Positions 45,901 through 58,700 are shown, counted from the first letter of the stretch. The stretch is 64,000 nucleotides of DNA from Asparagopsis taxiformis (GCA_030407315.1 JALQPE010000110.1:1-64000), one strand, 5' to 3'. A program made the numbers and translations. Notes: a model not told the origin generated them from the letters alone.

Positions 45901-46079
45901 ATCGTCGATCACCCATCTCCCTCACTATCGCGTTCTCCCTACCATCCGAACGCCATGCACCACCATCCGCACATACTGCAAGAACCCTCACGACCTAGAT
46001 TACAAAAAATACGCTCCTTCCCAATACCATCCCCGCTTTCCTCGACACCACCCCAGCCCATTAAATCATCAAGACATCA

Positions 46080-47290
46080 AACACGAACATGGTCAGCAAA
46101 ATCTTACACCACTTGAAACCCACTCTCACTTCTATCGTATGCCCCAAAATATACACATACCAGAAACACCTCACAGCTTCATTCCCCATCTTCCTACATC
46201 CCTTCTTCACTCTCCTTCAGTCCTGCCGTTCCTGCTTCACCACTCCTGCATCACATACACAACATCAGAATCAACCACAACAGTCAGACTCAAAAGCAAC
46301 GCTTACCACGACAGATATCCTAGAAACTCCCTTACTTACCTCTCCGAGAGGATGACTGAATCATCCATCCTACACAAAATACAAACCATGATCCAAAAAC
46401 CTTGCAATGAATAATCAAAGTCAGCAGTCCATATCTTCGCAAAACAAGTCTTGGTGCTCAGTAAAACTTACCTTCTGTCATCAACATTCCTGCATCATCT
46501 ACACAACATCGGAATCAACCACAACAGTCAGACTCAAAACCAACCTTCCATCACAGCATACTTTCAAAACTCGCACACTTACCTTCGCTCCACACAATAC
46601 ACACCATGACTCAATAGGCTTCCAATGAAAAATATCGCATCAACGGAAATAGTCAGACTCAAAACCAACCTTCCCTCGCTGCTTACTTTCAAAACTCGCA
46701 CACTTACTTTACCTGTTCCATCCTGCACACAATAAAAACCATAAATCACGTAATCGTGTAGCCAAGAAAAGTAGTCAGCATTCCGCATCTTCGCACAACC
46801 GGTCTGGGCGCCCAATGTGACTTACCTTCCGTCATCACTATTCCTCCATCACCTACGCAACATCGGATTCAATCGCAACAGTCAGATTGAAAACCAACGT
46901 TTCCCTCGCTACATACCCTGAGAACTCGCAAATGTACCTCTCATCCATCCTACACACAATACAAACCATGATCCAAAAACCTTGCAATTAACAATAATCA
47001 TAGTCAGCAGTCCATATCTTCGCAAAGCACATCTTGGCACTCAATGAAACTTACCTTCCGTCATCAACATTCCTGCATCATCTACACAACATCGGAATCA
47101 ACCACAACAGTCAGACTCAAAATCAACCTTCCCTCACAGCATACTTTCAAAACTTCACGTACCTCTCTTCCATCCTCCGCTCAATACACACCATCAGTCA
47201 ACAGGCTTCCCATGAAAAATATCGCATCAACGGAAATAGTCAGACTCAAAACCCACGCTTCCCTCAACGCATACCCTCGAGGGTAGAGGA
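46080..47290 (+). repeat. Diverged long repeats inside the transposon 5' region
   Basis: The phrase acaacatcggaatcaaccac, followed by aacagtcagactcaaaa, recurs with changes near 46260, 46500, 46860 and 47090. The phrase aaaaatatcgcatcaacgg recurs near 46630 and 47220. Order and spacing indicate an old higher-order duplication. Frames here are short and change between copies, so I call no gene. Confidence 0.7.
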
Positions 47291-47300
47291 TGGAACGAAG

Positions 47301-47338
47301 GTACGTGCGCGAATCTTGATCAAGATTCGCGCACGTAC
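47301..47338. other. 38-bp perfect palindrome
   Basis: Arms of 19 bases, GTACGTGCGCGAATCTTGA and its exact complement, with no loop. It lies between the subterminal repeats and the transposase-like gene. Could be a protein-binding or cruciform site; no function is known. Confidence 0.9.
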
Positions 47339-47935
47339 AAAGCAAAGTCGGTCAAAGAAGATCAGTCGGTGATGAGGGCGGAGTGGAGCCTGCGGCGTCG
47401 ACCGGACAGCTTTCTGCGTCCGCTTAAGTCTTGCTGTGCATACTCGAAATCATCGCCGGCAGTGAGATTGAGTATGGCCCAAGCCATGGTCTCTGATTCC
47501 CCGAACAAAGAGATCCGGATCGAGAACAACGAATATAAACATATAATCATATATATGAGAATCCATTTGCTTTCCTTACATGATCTGTGGCATATCCGCT
47601 GTAAAGCACATTCAGATTCCACGAAGTTTGGAAATAAAAAAGTTTATTATTACAAATGAATTAATTGAAAATTCATCTCCCAGGGCAGTCGTTCGTCCTT
47701 CCATGCACACGTTGCCAGCACGCAATGTGATGTAACAGTTGGAAATGATTGAACTCTCGGTTAAATTCCACCGTTGGGATGTCAGCTGGAGTGAGCACAA
47801 AACTACTACCCAAAAAACTACGAACACGTTACATTCCAAGTCTCGAAAGCACCACAAAAATAAAATTGGTCGCATCTGGACGGCACAGTCTCCCCTGTTC
47901 AGCTCGCAATCCTCCCTTTTGCGTCAAAACTCGAC
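47339..47935. other. Upstream region of the transposase-like gene
   Basis: About 600 bases without a supported gene, presumably holding its promoter. No specific element recognised. Confidence 0.4.
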
Positions 47936-50900
47936 ATGGAATGCAAGTATGAAGGGTGCTTCTACTACTGCGTAGATGCTTATGCGCTCGCGCTGCATGA
48001 GCGAACGTGTCGCTACCGTTTCAACCCCTCTCCCCAACATTTCAACAACGCTCGTGTCCCTGCCGTCACCCATGAGCCTGCTCGAAACGGCGACCATGAT
48101 TCCCCGCAACCCAGCTCCCCAGACCCAGAATCTGGTCGTGCTTCCTCCAGCGACTCACCCTGTGACGCTTCACTGCCACCAACCTCAACCCCCTCCCGCG
48201 CAGACCTCCTCGTGCAATCCCTCGCCGCCAGTCTCACAACCCTCGAGTACAAGGCCGGCGCTGGCCGCGTGAGCGAAGTCATCACCATCCTACAAGACCC
48301 CGCATTCTCCCTAGAAAAGTTCAACAGCGCCGTTCGCACCGTAGAAGAATGTCGCCACGTTACCGCTTCCATGGTCGAAACACATTTCCGCACCGAAGGT
48401 TACAAGAGCCACATCATTCCAGACAAAACTGGTAAGTACTCGGCACAGCTGTACCTCCGCGACCCAGTCGACATGCTCCGCAGGCAGTTAGCACTGGCTA
48501 ACGACCAAAATACTCTCTTCCACCCCTCCCCACAGACCGCCCCAGACGGCACCGCAATATTTTCTCATCCCCTACACACAGAATTCGCGAAAACGCTGCA
48601 CCAGGTTACTAGACAGCGCGTGCAGCTCTCGGAAGATCCACAGGTCGTATGGGCAGAGGAAAATGATCCCACCGCTTCCTCCTTTGCCGGCCTCCTCCAA
48701 GTGTACTCCGACAAGAGCAGCACAAGCCTCAAGAGCTCCGCAATCGTCGCATACCCCATACACGTCACACTGCTCAACTTCTCCGCCCCCCTCCGTCGCC
48801 ACTGCATCCGTACCGGCCTCACCATCGTCGGGTATCTTCCGTACATTGTTAACCCTTCGTCCAACGCCTTGTTCGGTGATGAAATGCCGACAACCTCTAG
48901 TTCTGCTAGTCGCGCTCGCAAAATTGATATTCTTCATAAAGCACTCGAAAAAGTGTTTTCGTCCCTATCCACCGCGTTCTCTTCCGGGTTCCCCTGCACA
49001 GACTCCACTGCAACTGCCCGCCAATGCTTTCCCATCCTAGCCAATTATTGCTGCGACTTTCCAGAGGCCAAAGAGCTGTCATGCACTCGCAACAGCACTA
49101 CCACCACACATCCCTGCCACCGCTGCTACATCCCCGCCACTCAACTTGAATCCAGCGCGCCACACCAGCCCCGCTCCCTCGATGATACACGCTCTGCACG
49201 CCAAGAGAGCGCTCAGGAGCATACAACTGCTCCGCTCGAAGCTCTCTCCCTCCTCGAACAACACTCTGTCCTCGAATCGACCGCTCTTTTACCCACCAAC
49301 AGTCCCCTAGACCCCTACAACATTTTCTCCTTCGAGCCTCTGCACAATCTCCACCTCGGCATCTCAAAGCTCATCAAACAGTGCATTGTCCACCGCCTCA
49401 GCTCCCCAGACCTCACCACCACTGCCTCCCATTCCGGGACACCTCGCACCTTCAAGAAGGTGAAAAAATCCATCCTCGCCGGCTCAAACAGCATTCTGTC
49501 CGCTATCGAACGCGACTACTACATCACCGGTCTTCATGTCGACTTCTCCAAGGGTGAGAAGGGCACCAATTTGAACGGCCTCTTCACGGAGGACGGCATA
49601 CGCGGCATGCTCGCAGCCAAAGACTATCACCATGTCGACATGGTGTTCCCTTTCATCGCAGCATTCATTGACACATGCTGTGACGAAGTAGATACAGCCC
49701 CCCTCACTTCCATCTGCACGCAATACTCTGACCTCGTCGCATGGGTCATGAAACGCGGTCGCATCAAGCACTGGACTGCCGCCGAACTAGAAAGCCTCCA
49801 GAACTCCATTTCCTATTTCAAACAATCAATGCTCTCCACCCTCGGCCCATTCCACACCACAGGTCTCAAAACTTTCAAGTTCCATCTTCTAGACCATCTT
49901 CCCGGTGACTTGCAGAGATATGGCGCCCTGGAACACATTGATGCAGGCCCCTACGAACACTCGCATCTTCTGTTCAAACAGAGTTATAGGAAAACCTCTC
50001 GAAGGCGCTCCACAGCCATGGAAGAGACTATTCGCCACATGGAATTCTCCTTGGCCACTCCAACTGGTCATACCCCATCGAACACATTGGGAAACGCACG
50101 CATGATATCGCCCACAGACGGTGCAGTACTCGTTCGCGACGGATTCACCGTTGCACTGCACGACTTTGCCTCCCTGCTGCCCGATGCAACCCTCCTCGTT
50201 GCAGATATCGACGGACAGCCCGATCCTGCCACTCTTTTGCCGCTGCACAACTCCTCGTTCCCGTCTGGCACCATAACGCTATTCCAGCAACTCGGTGACA
50301 CAGCTGCACAAGCGTTCCTCACCCTCGCTAGACTGCGCGCCACGGCAGAAGGCCCTCCAATACATGACATGGACATTTCCGTCACCGTGGTAAAGTCCGC
50401 CTACGTCATGGGAGGGTACGTCCCAGATGCCGACGACTTTGACCCGCACAGTGGCATGCTTCGCCCCACAAACGTGTCGAGGCACAAGCAGCAGCGCGTC
50501 TTTGCAACTTCATCGTTCGGCCCCGCAAAGAGATCGCAGTACTCCTTTGTCGTCATCTCCGGAACTGCCGATGACTACAGAACCATATGGGTAGGGCGCG
50601 TCCTGGCACTGGTACGCCTGCAGTCTCCAAACCTGTTTCAACCTGTAGAACTCGCTTTCGTTCAGTATATGACCTGCTTTGCCCCAAAAACCGCTGTGGA
50701 AAAATCACTTGGGTGCATTTGTTTAAAGTGGTCCACATGGGACCCGGACAACGGATCCGTTGACAGCAATGACACTGCATCCCACAGTGCAGGTGGTCCT
50801 TGGTTTGACCTCATTCCTGCATCTACTATATCTGGCACCGTGCACATCGTACGAAGTAACTTTCCAGTCAAGCCATTTACGAAACAAATGCACTGGTCGG

Positions 50901-50974
50901 ACCACCGTTTCTATCTCAACCGCTTCTACACCAACACTGATTACCAATTCACAGATGATAATGAAGAAGAATAA
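47936..50974 (+). CDS. Plavaka/CACTA-like transposase
   Basis: 1,012 residues, uninterrupted, from the ATG at 47936 (gacATGg). The first 26 residues hold Cys and His in a zinc-finger-like spacing (CKYEGCFYYC...HERTC). A middle block near residue 458 reads DPYNIFSFEPLHNLHLGISK, like the Asp/His-containing LHxxxxGxxK motif of Plavaka/CACTA-type transposases. A block near residue 649 reads HLLDHLPGDLQRYGALEHID and is followed by PYEHSHLLFKQSYRKTSRR, the conserved C-terminal region of the same group. It is the only transposase candidate in the window and lies 3' of the terminal repeat and arrays. The superfamily call rests on these motifs; the catalytic DDE residues cannot be assigned with certainty. 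Confidence 0.6.
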   Translation: MECKYEGCFYYCVDAYALALHERTCRYRFNPSPQHFNNARVPAVTHEPARNGDHDSPQPSSPDPESGRASSSDSPCDASLPPTSTPSRADLLVQSLAASLTTLEYKAGAGRVSEVITILQDPAFSLEKFNSAVRTVEECRHVTASMVETHFRTEGYKSHIIPDKTGKYSAQLYLRDPVDMLRRQLALANDQNTLFHPSPQTAPDGTAIFSHPLHTEFAKTLHQVTRQRVQLSEDPQVVWAEENDPTASSFAGLLQVYSDKSSTSLKSSAIVAYPIHVTLLNFSAPLRRHCIRTGLTIVGYLPYIVNPSSNALFGDEMPTTSSSASRARKIDILHKALEKVFSSLSTAFSSGFPCTDSTATARQCFPILANYCCDFPEAKELSCTRNSTTTTHPCHRCYIPATQLESSAPHQPRSLDDTRSARQESAQEHTTAPLEALSLLEQHSVLESTALLPTNSPLDPYNIFSFEPLHNLHLGISKLIKQCIVHRLSSPDLTTTASHSGTPRTFKKVKKSILAGSNSILSAIERDYYITGLHVDFSKGEKGTNLNGLFTEDGIRGMLAAKDYHHVDMVFPFIAAFIDTCCDEVDTAPLTSICTQYSDLVAWVMKRGRIKHWTAAELESLQNSISYFKQSMLSTLGPFHTTGLKTFKFHLLDHLPGDLQRYGALEHIDAGPYEHSHLLFKQSYRKTSRRRSTAMEETIRHMEFSLATPTGHTPSNTLGNARMISPTDGAVLVRDGFTVALHDFASLLPDATLLVADIDGQPDPATLLPLHNSSFPSGTITLFQQLGDTAAQAFLTLARLRATAEGPPIHDMDISVTVVKSAYVMGGYVPDADDFDPHSGMLRPTNVSRHKQQRVFATSSFGPAKRSQYSFVVISGTADDYRTIWVGRVLALVRLQSPNLFQPVELAFVQYMTCFAPKTAVEKSLGCICLKWSTWDPDNGSVDSNDTASHSAGGPWFDLIPASTISGTVHIVRSNFPVKPFTKQMHWSDHRFYLNRFYTNTDYQFTDDNEEE

Positions 50975-51051
50975 ATCTAAATCGCAGCACTCTATTGATA
51001 ATGTACTACATGATAAACCTTCTAGTCAACGTCACATTTACTGCACTAATT

Positions 51052-53336
51052 TCAACCATCCTCCATTACGCCAAAACCGTTATCAGCAGTGGCTGCATGG
51101 CGCCGCTCCATGCCCCCATACTGTGGGGCATTGATTTCGACATTCAGGTTTGCAGTCAGGTGTCCAGCATATGGGTCAACGACGAAAAGTTCTGCGCCAA
51201 TTAGTCCTTGCGCAATCACACAATCCATTACAGCACCGAGGTTTGACGTAATATGCGATTGAATCCAATCCTCGGACACTAGAACAAGTGATGAGCAGCG
51301 GTTTACATCATCAACGACATGAACAATTCCAGACCCCTCTCCGCTTTGCCACACTTCAACAGCCTCTCTCGTCACAGTACGGCTTGCAAACACATGCCGT
51401 GACTGTGCACTAGTCCGCTGTTCGCTCTCGACAACGTCCGTTTCTTCCCTTGCTTGCGAGCCTTGGAGACAAGACATGCAGTACACCACCATACCAACTA
51501 ATTGCTGAAAAGCTACCCCCACATATTGACTGTACCGCCTTGTAAACTCCTTCTGCCGTGCACCTCCTTTCCCCTTCGGTTCATCCAAACACTCCACAGT
51601 AGTCACTAGCCAAGCATCCAGGCGCGCCAGCGTTAGTATGCTCGTCTCTATGTCCATTACTTGTTCTGGTCGTATCGAATAACCCCTGAAGATGTCCAGC
51701 ACATTCACAGCTACTCGGTTGTTAAACCATGCATCACCATTCACTTCCATTTCGAAGCTGTCAGGAACCAAGCCTTTGCTGTATCGCAGCTCTGAGAACG
51801 GTGCCGTTCGCCACCTCCCCATATCCAAATCACCGTTACTTTCCCGTTTCAAAAGCTTCTCAGACGCTTCGCGCTTTTGTTCCTCTCGCTCGTCCATCTC
51901 AGCTCGCGTCGTCAGCATCGTGCATCTAGACATTAATTTCGTGTACCCCAGCGAACCGAACAATCTGTCCCTCGCATTACGCTTCCGTGCACTCATCACG
52001 TCGGACAGTTTCTGCGTCACCTTCACTTTCAATTCCTTGCTCCCCGCCACAGCCTCTTGACAGCACACACGCTGCTCCTCATCGGAAAACACATCACACC
52101 ACGGACTTTGACGCAGTACGTGTCGCACCAAGTCATTCAGCAGATCACTCTCGTCCCTGTACGAAGGTGTATACCACTGCAGATTCTTGATGATATAGCC
52201 CGGAGGGGTAGCAATATATCCTACACCGTTTTCGCTCCAAAGTGCCCCTTCTACCGGCTCTACCTCGATGGTACGTCCAGTCCAACGTCTCTGCGTTTGT
52301 TCCGCTATAGGGTCCAGCTCCATAGTCTCGTTCTTGCACCACTTTGTCAGGTTTTCCTCAACCGCCCTAAGAACTCCAAGGTATTTCACAGGAATGGCTT
52401 TCTGTATTTTCGACTTACCGCCACCGTGATCACTGATTCTACCTGTTCTCGCAATTGCAGTAAGGCTGGCATTTTCCGCCTGCAGAGTCTTCACCTTAGC
52501 CTCCAACGCAACAATCTCCGTGGTGAGCGCCTTGTTTGCTATGTCCTGGCTAAACACTTTTTTTTCCAGCTCCGCGATCTTCTTCTTCTGCGCATTGATG
52601 CGACTCGCCATTAAATCGATGGATTCCGGCGGATGCAACCTCTCTGCCCTCACCGTCCCCCCATCTCCCACGCTATCGGGAATATGATGTCCTCCATCGC
52701 CAATAGCCTGACGTCGCGGGGGCGTTACGCGCATATTTGGCACCAATGACACTCTGTTGTGACGAGGCCCGCACTCCGGCTGCTCTCTCCCCTCAGTACC
52801 ACCTGACCGCCGATGATAGTTGGCATCCTGTGAACGTTGCTCAGAAACAACATCCCTTGCCGCTATCCTCGGGTCCCTGACTGCATTACCTGCTGGGGCT
52901 GATGTACTCGGCATAGTTGGCGCAGTGGGGGTCACAGCCTCCAGTGTCTCGGAACCCCCGGCTGGGACTCCGTCTGCAGCACCTCCGCATCTGCCAACCC
53001 GGGAGGAACTACCTTTGCCATAGCACTCTGCCGCAATTCCAACATGTTTTGAGCCACTATCATGTCATCATCATGATGTTCACTGTCCCTGCGAGCACGC
53101 TTGCCTCGGTCAAGCCCCATCTCTCTCCGCGCCGTTCCTCCTTCCTCACTTTCTCGCTGCGGATCCCCAGTTCTGCGCCGGTCCGTCTTGCGACTACCGG
53201 ACCGCGGTTCAATGCTGCCGGTAGGCCCAGACCGCTTCTTCGCACGGGATTGTCGGGCACTCGATACAGCAGCTGCTGACCGGGTTTTCTGGAGGCCCGG
53301 AGGCTTTGGAGCTTTCTTCGCAATACGCGGCGGCAT
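51052..53336 (-). CDS. Coiled-coil protein of the transposon, unknown function (one apparent frameshift)
   Basis: The start at 53336 (ATG) opens MPPRIAKKAPKPPGLQKTRS, a Lys/Arg/Pro-rich N-terminus that looks nuclear. This frame ends at 52932. The next frame carries on without a proper ATG (TSAPAGNAVRDPRIAARDVV) to the stop at 51052. One shift near 52940-52990 joins them into about 760 residues. A coiled coil (INAQKKKIAELEKKVFSQDI and following) is followed by an unknown globular part with CDVFSDEEQRVCCQEAV. No catalytic motif is recognised. It ends 78 bases from the transposase-like gene, tail to tail, as second proteins of transposons often do. The break could be an assembly error or a short intron I could not place. 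Confidence 0.55.
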
Positions 53337-53557
53337 AATGAAGCTTTCCCGGAAGCGATGGAACGATTGAGTTGCACGAGATACAAAAAAGATTGCTGTA
53401 TAGTGTCGGTAACCACAACGGTCTGCGATGAACGTTCAGGTCAGGTCAAGTACCGGATAATACGCCAACAGCCCAGATTGTATACGGTAGGCAGTCATCA
53501 ACAGTATTTAATGAGGTACAATTACAGCTGTCGAGCTAGGCCGCGAGCACCCCTATG

Positions 53558-54127
53558 TCCGGAAGACGTCCTGATTTGAATTAAAATTTGGGCTATTCTC
53601 AAAAACATGCACATGTGAACATGTTTTTGAGATGGGGGTGTGCCGTACGGCACAATCGACCGCCCAAATCGATGTTTTTTGCAATATTTTTTTGTGCCCG
53701 AAATTTTAGAATTTCTGGGCTGGCCAGCAATGCAATCGAGCTGGACATCCACCGGACGTCCATTTCAGGTTGGTCGTGAGAGAGCGGGGCGGGACCATGA
53801 TGGAACAAGGACCAAGACCTGTCCCTGGCGTATTGAGCCTGAAATTGACCCTTCGTCAGACGCCATTTAGCCTTACAGTTGGTGCTTACAGAAGCCAGTG
53901 ATGACCCCGCTCGGGGCGGCGGTCGGTTCCTGGGGCCGTTGTGGCCAAATTAGACACCCTGATTTGAATTAAAATTTGGGCTATTCTCAAAAACATGCAC
54001 ATGTGAACATGTTTTTGAAATGGGGGTGTGCCGTACGGCACAATCGGCCGCCCAAATCAAGGTTTTTTACAATATTTTTGCTGCCCGAAATTCTACAATT
54101 TCTGGGCTGGCCAGTAATGCATTAGCT
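53558..54127 (-). repeat. Two palindromic core repeats, reverse orientation
   Basis: Cores at about 53558-53775 and 53876-54127 with the usual hairpin and GTGCCGTACGGCAC. The outer one begins atgtccggaagacgtcc, matching (inverted) the outer end of the isolated core at 15878-16083. With the core at 55221 they form the reverse-oriented cluster upstream of the cargo genes. Confidence 0.9.
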
Positions 54128-54594
54128 ATGTGCTCTAAACCGATTCTAACAAGCAGAAAGAATCCTCTCCTTCATGACGATGCTCTCGAATTGAGTGCAA
54201 TGCAACGGACTCCCTCCAGGAGAACGACAAAGCATCGTCTTTTGCAAGACATTTTCGTACGAAAAATAATCGAAACACATATTTGACTTTAACCTAACAG
54301 CTATCGCGAGCACCGTACTCAGCTAAATTTCCTCTGTAATTTCCTTCCTCCAACCAATCAATAGCCGCTTGGTCACAGGCTTAAAAGCCTTCCACTATTT
54401 GTCCTATCCATCGAAGAGGGTTCGATCCAGGCCTTGATGGGTGTGGAACCCGAGAACTTGAAAATGGAACATATTGCGACAGAGATGAGATGTCATTCTC
54501 TTTCGTTTACTTTTTTCTAACAAGATTCTAAACGTCTACGCAGCGGAACGAACCCAATGTCGTCCGTCCGTTTTCAGCCCGGTGAGATGTTTTT

Positions 54595-54930
54595 GCCATT
54601 AACGGAGGTGGAGGCGGCTATGGAGGAAGCCTGCGGTTCGGGTATTCTTTCCATTAACGGAGGTGGAGGTGGCGGCTTTGGAGGAAGCCTGGAGAACATG
54701 TGAGATGTCAGTACCCATGGATCACAAGAAAAACATGTAGAGGTCCAGTTTGGATATTGTTGCCATTAACGGAGGCGGAGGAGGCGGCTACGGTGGAAGC
54801 CTGGAGAGCATGTGAGATGTCAGTACCCATGGATCACATGAAGAACATGTTGAGGTGCGGTTCGGATATTCTTTCCATTAACGGAGGCGGAGGAGGCGGC
54901 TACGGTGGAAGCCTGGAGAAGAATAGAATA
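54595..54930 (+). repeat. Imperfect tandem repeat of the GGAGG-rich unit, copy 2
   Basis: Four units as at 458-790, here with the fourth reading SINGGGGGGYGGSL in full. Single-base differences from copy 1 fall mostly in short runs. Confidence 0.7.
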
Positions 54931-55220
54931 GTCCTATACCCATGGATCACAAGTAGACGTAGTTGGGCTCCTTTTCGAAGCCCATTCGTCTCTTGAATAA
55001 ATTTAGCACCCAAATCATATACGATTGCCGAGTTGACACCCCGTATGTCTCGTTGGTAGAAATAGCAGGGGTTCCACCACTCAGCTGGCGGGAAGTAGTT
55101 ACTGATTATATGAGATATGGCTTAGCTCCCGCCAAAACCGATAGCTCTGGGCTCAGGTTCTCCAAATGTGGTTATACGAATGTGTTCTGACAATGGTAGA
55201 AGACGAATATCTGCATCCTG

Positions 55221-55420
55221 CTTTGAATTAAAATTTGGGCTATTCTCAAAAACATGCACATGTGAACATGTTTTTGAGATGGGGGTGTGCCGTACGGCAC
55301 AATCGACCGCCGAAATCGATGTTTTTTGCAATATTTTTTCTGCCCGAAATTGTAGAATTTCTGGGCTGGCCAGCAATGCATCTGAGTCGGACATCCCCAC
55401 GTCCAGTGGCCGTCCGGATG
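55221..55420 (-). repeat. Palindromic core repeat, reverse orientation, upstream of the methyltransferase-SET gene
   Basis: Equivalent of 1084-1285 in copy 1, with the same 12-base-arm hairpin and 14-base palindrome. It lies about 310 bases before the ATG of the methyltransferase-SET gene and may contribute to its 5' region. Confidence 0.9.
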
Positions 55421-55731
55421 TCGCTCACCTGGTAAGCGTGAGGCACCTGTGTCAACCTATGTGACTGGCGGCCTTGCAGTACAACACTCAAAGGCAGGGA
55501 ATCACAATCTTTTTAAAATTTTTTCTCTACCACGTATCCGTCACAACTTATTACCTACACCGGTTACGGGTTTCAAGACCTTTCCAGTGCTGTGTACCCG
55601 TATACTCTGTTCCGTTCGATATCAACCAGTGTTCCTCACGAAAGAGTGCAAACGTCACGAGATACGTCGTCAAATTTGACTGTCTCGCCGAGCGGTCGCC
55701 ATCCTGTACCGAATTTTCCACTCATTCCATT

Positions 55732-58700
55732 ATGACGAATAAGCGCAGGCGCAACAGCAATCCGATCGTTGACGACGCAACCGTGCCAATTCTGCGCGAA
55801 CCCGCTAGCCCTTGGGAGGATTCTAGTGACATGGGTACACGTCGAAACGTAGGTCGCGCCGCCCGCGAAACTACTCTCGCTGGCAAAGACTTCCTCCGCC
55901 TCTTGCTGGATTTATTCGCCCACTCAAGTTTCGCAGACTTGACGGACAAGCCGGGAGGTTTCACATACGCGGACCTTGGCGCTTGGGTTGCGCAGGGCAC
56001 GGAAGAACAATTTGTGGCGCTGCAAGGTCGACTCAGCATGTCCTTCAGCGGTCGTTCGAAGAATGCTGGAGTCGAGGCGGATGTTGCCGAAATCGTCATG
56101 GCAGAGATGAACGTTGAGCGAGCCAAGCAGATTGTTCGTCTGGCATTACCCATTGCCGAGTTTTCAAGACAGGATGAGCGTATCGGGCAATGGGTTGAGC
56201 ACTGCATCCTTTCTGGGATCGTGCCGCAGACCTTCCTTATTGGATGTAACATGCTTCCTTCGCCACTACAGGCGCCGCAGCGCGGGGAACCAAGCGCCTT
56301 CGTTCTTGCTCCACCGGAAACGTTCGAGGTATTGATGTATTTCCAAGCGTTGTCTATCATCCGAAATCACAACAAGAACCTGCCGCGTCGCCGAATAGGA
56401 GATGCGGCCGAAGAGGGGAACGAAGCCGCACGCGTCCCAGCCCATCGGAAAAGCACTAATCGAGCTTGTTACGTGGTTCAAGTTTTATACCATGCTTGGA
56501 CCGATGTGGCCTACGCCGCAAAGTTTTCCAGCTTCGAAGAGTTGATGGCGCCGTACATCATTTTCGACAGCAGTGAGCATTGGTTTGACGTGCTCGATGA
56601 AGGTCTATTCGCACCGATGGAGCAGAAGCTAGATCTCTACCACAACAAAGCTCCCCTATCTCATCCTGATGGATATGGTGGAAAAGTAGAGACAAGAACC
56701 AGTGCGCAGCACAGTGCATTTAGGGACCTTGTGAGGAAGTTCTTCGACCGGTTGCAGTTTCTTATCGTCAACCCGGACCTGTACACCTGGCCGGAGTCCG
56801 ACCGCTGGGGGGCACTGGAAATATACTTCTCAAGCGGAAATCCGGACAAGCTGCCAGCGTATTTTGACACCCTCGACGAAGACGTTATGGCTGTCCTCCG
56901 CCCGGCACCACAAGCCGCGGACGCAGAAAAGGTCCCCAAGCCGGTTGATGACACTCCCACTCGTCGCAACACAGGAGGGAGAGGTTTGGTTCCGTCGACA
57001 AGACACACAACCAGGCTTCAACTTGGACCTGGGAGGACCAGTCTTACTGCCCAAGGGCCGTCTCCCCCGTCACCGTCACCCCATGCGACAGAAGAGCAGG
57101 AAAGTGAAGGGCAGGCTCTCGCAAAGGACTTTCTTTCGAAAATGAGTCAGTATTGCCGGGTGTACGACGTCCCTTTCGAAGATTTGGTCAGTGCCGACGA
57201 GAGCCGAGAACACGTGCCCATCACGGGCAACGTTCAGCTCATTCTGACTGATCCGCCCTACAATGTTCGTCGTAAGAGGAACGATTCCAACTCTTCGTAC
57301 GACAGGCTAACTGCAGAAGATATGCAGGCTAGCATCGAAGTGTTTGACGAGCTGTTGCGCCCCGGTGGCCACGGCATCGTGTTCTGCTCGGTTTTGCAGT
57401 TCTACGAATGGTTCCATTACTTGGAAACGTACAAAGGACCGCAGTCAGAAGGCCCAACCGATACTGCTGCCAGTGATGACGGGTCGGATGAAGAAGAGGT
57501 TACGTCCATGAATTCGGACTCCGAAGCATCGCAGCACAGTGGCGAAGAAAGTGCGGATGAGGAGGAGGACGAGGAGGAGGAGGACGTCGTTCGGAATTCA
57601 GTTTTCTTCGTTGACGAGGTACCTCTGTTGTTTGTCCGACTACCTGGGCACCTCTATCAAATGCCGGGGCGGAAGAGGTACCAACGCATGAACATGGCAG
57701 AGGTCGCTATCCACTTCTGGAAGCGAGGTGTTCCGTTCAAGACCGGAAGCGAGATGGTGGCCTATAGGAACCACGGATACATGGACGGCACGTACCCGGC
57801 GTGGTGCAACGTCACCATCAATATGCCCGCCATCGATTCGAATGAGATGGTGTGGCGAACAAGGAGCACAACCGGTGCTACGGTCAGAGTTCGTGCAGAG
57901 CAGAAGAGCGTCGCTCTCATGATGGAGTTGATCAGCCAGCATTCACAGCCTGGTGATATTGTTGTCGATCCATTCTCTGGCACTTTCGCAACGGGAAAAG
58001 CAGCTATGAGCTTGCCTGAGCACCGTGTTTTCGTCGGCAGTGACATGGACAAATTGTGTGTGGTACGATCGCTTCCAAAGCTGTGTGCAGTCATGTCACG
58101 TGTAATTCTTTCAAACAACACTGACATGAGGGTCACGACAGAAGCGAAACAGAGTGCTGAGAAGTTCTTGGCGTCCCCCTCTGTCACGATGCGTACGCAG
58201 AGGGAACGCAGGATCATCGAACCCCCACCTGGCCTTCCCCTGTACCAGAGGTTCCCGAAATATATTCGGCAGTACCTCTGGCAGCTGTGCCCAGAGTCGA
58301 TTGCGTCGCGCGAGCACATGGAGAAACCGGTACATTATTGGCCACCTTCCCTGCGCCGCTGGTTGCAAACTGAAAACCCTCGCGTGATGCGGGCACACGA
58401 TTGTGTTGCGAAAAAATTGAGCGTTCGACCATCGCTGATTAAGCATCCAAATGCAGGAAGAGGGCTCTTCGCTGAACAGACATTTAATGTTGGTGACGAA
58501 GTATGTGCATACTACGGAACTGTTGTGTACTCTGATATGAGCAAGGAGTCGATGAGGTTCGCGTACGGAGAGGGTCACATGGCGATAACGAAGGAAACAT
58601 TCTTGATGTATGCTATCAAGCTGTATGCAACAGCGGAGGACGACGAAAACATCGAGCATCCAATTTGGATTGTTCCGGCTCCGTTCTGTTCGGCGCAGTT

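Noticed and set aside
45703..46116. Repeat-encoded frame with RIGNKYPV units
   Set aside because: Explained by the 24-bp tandem repeat; no promoter context, and it lies in the transposon subterminal region.
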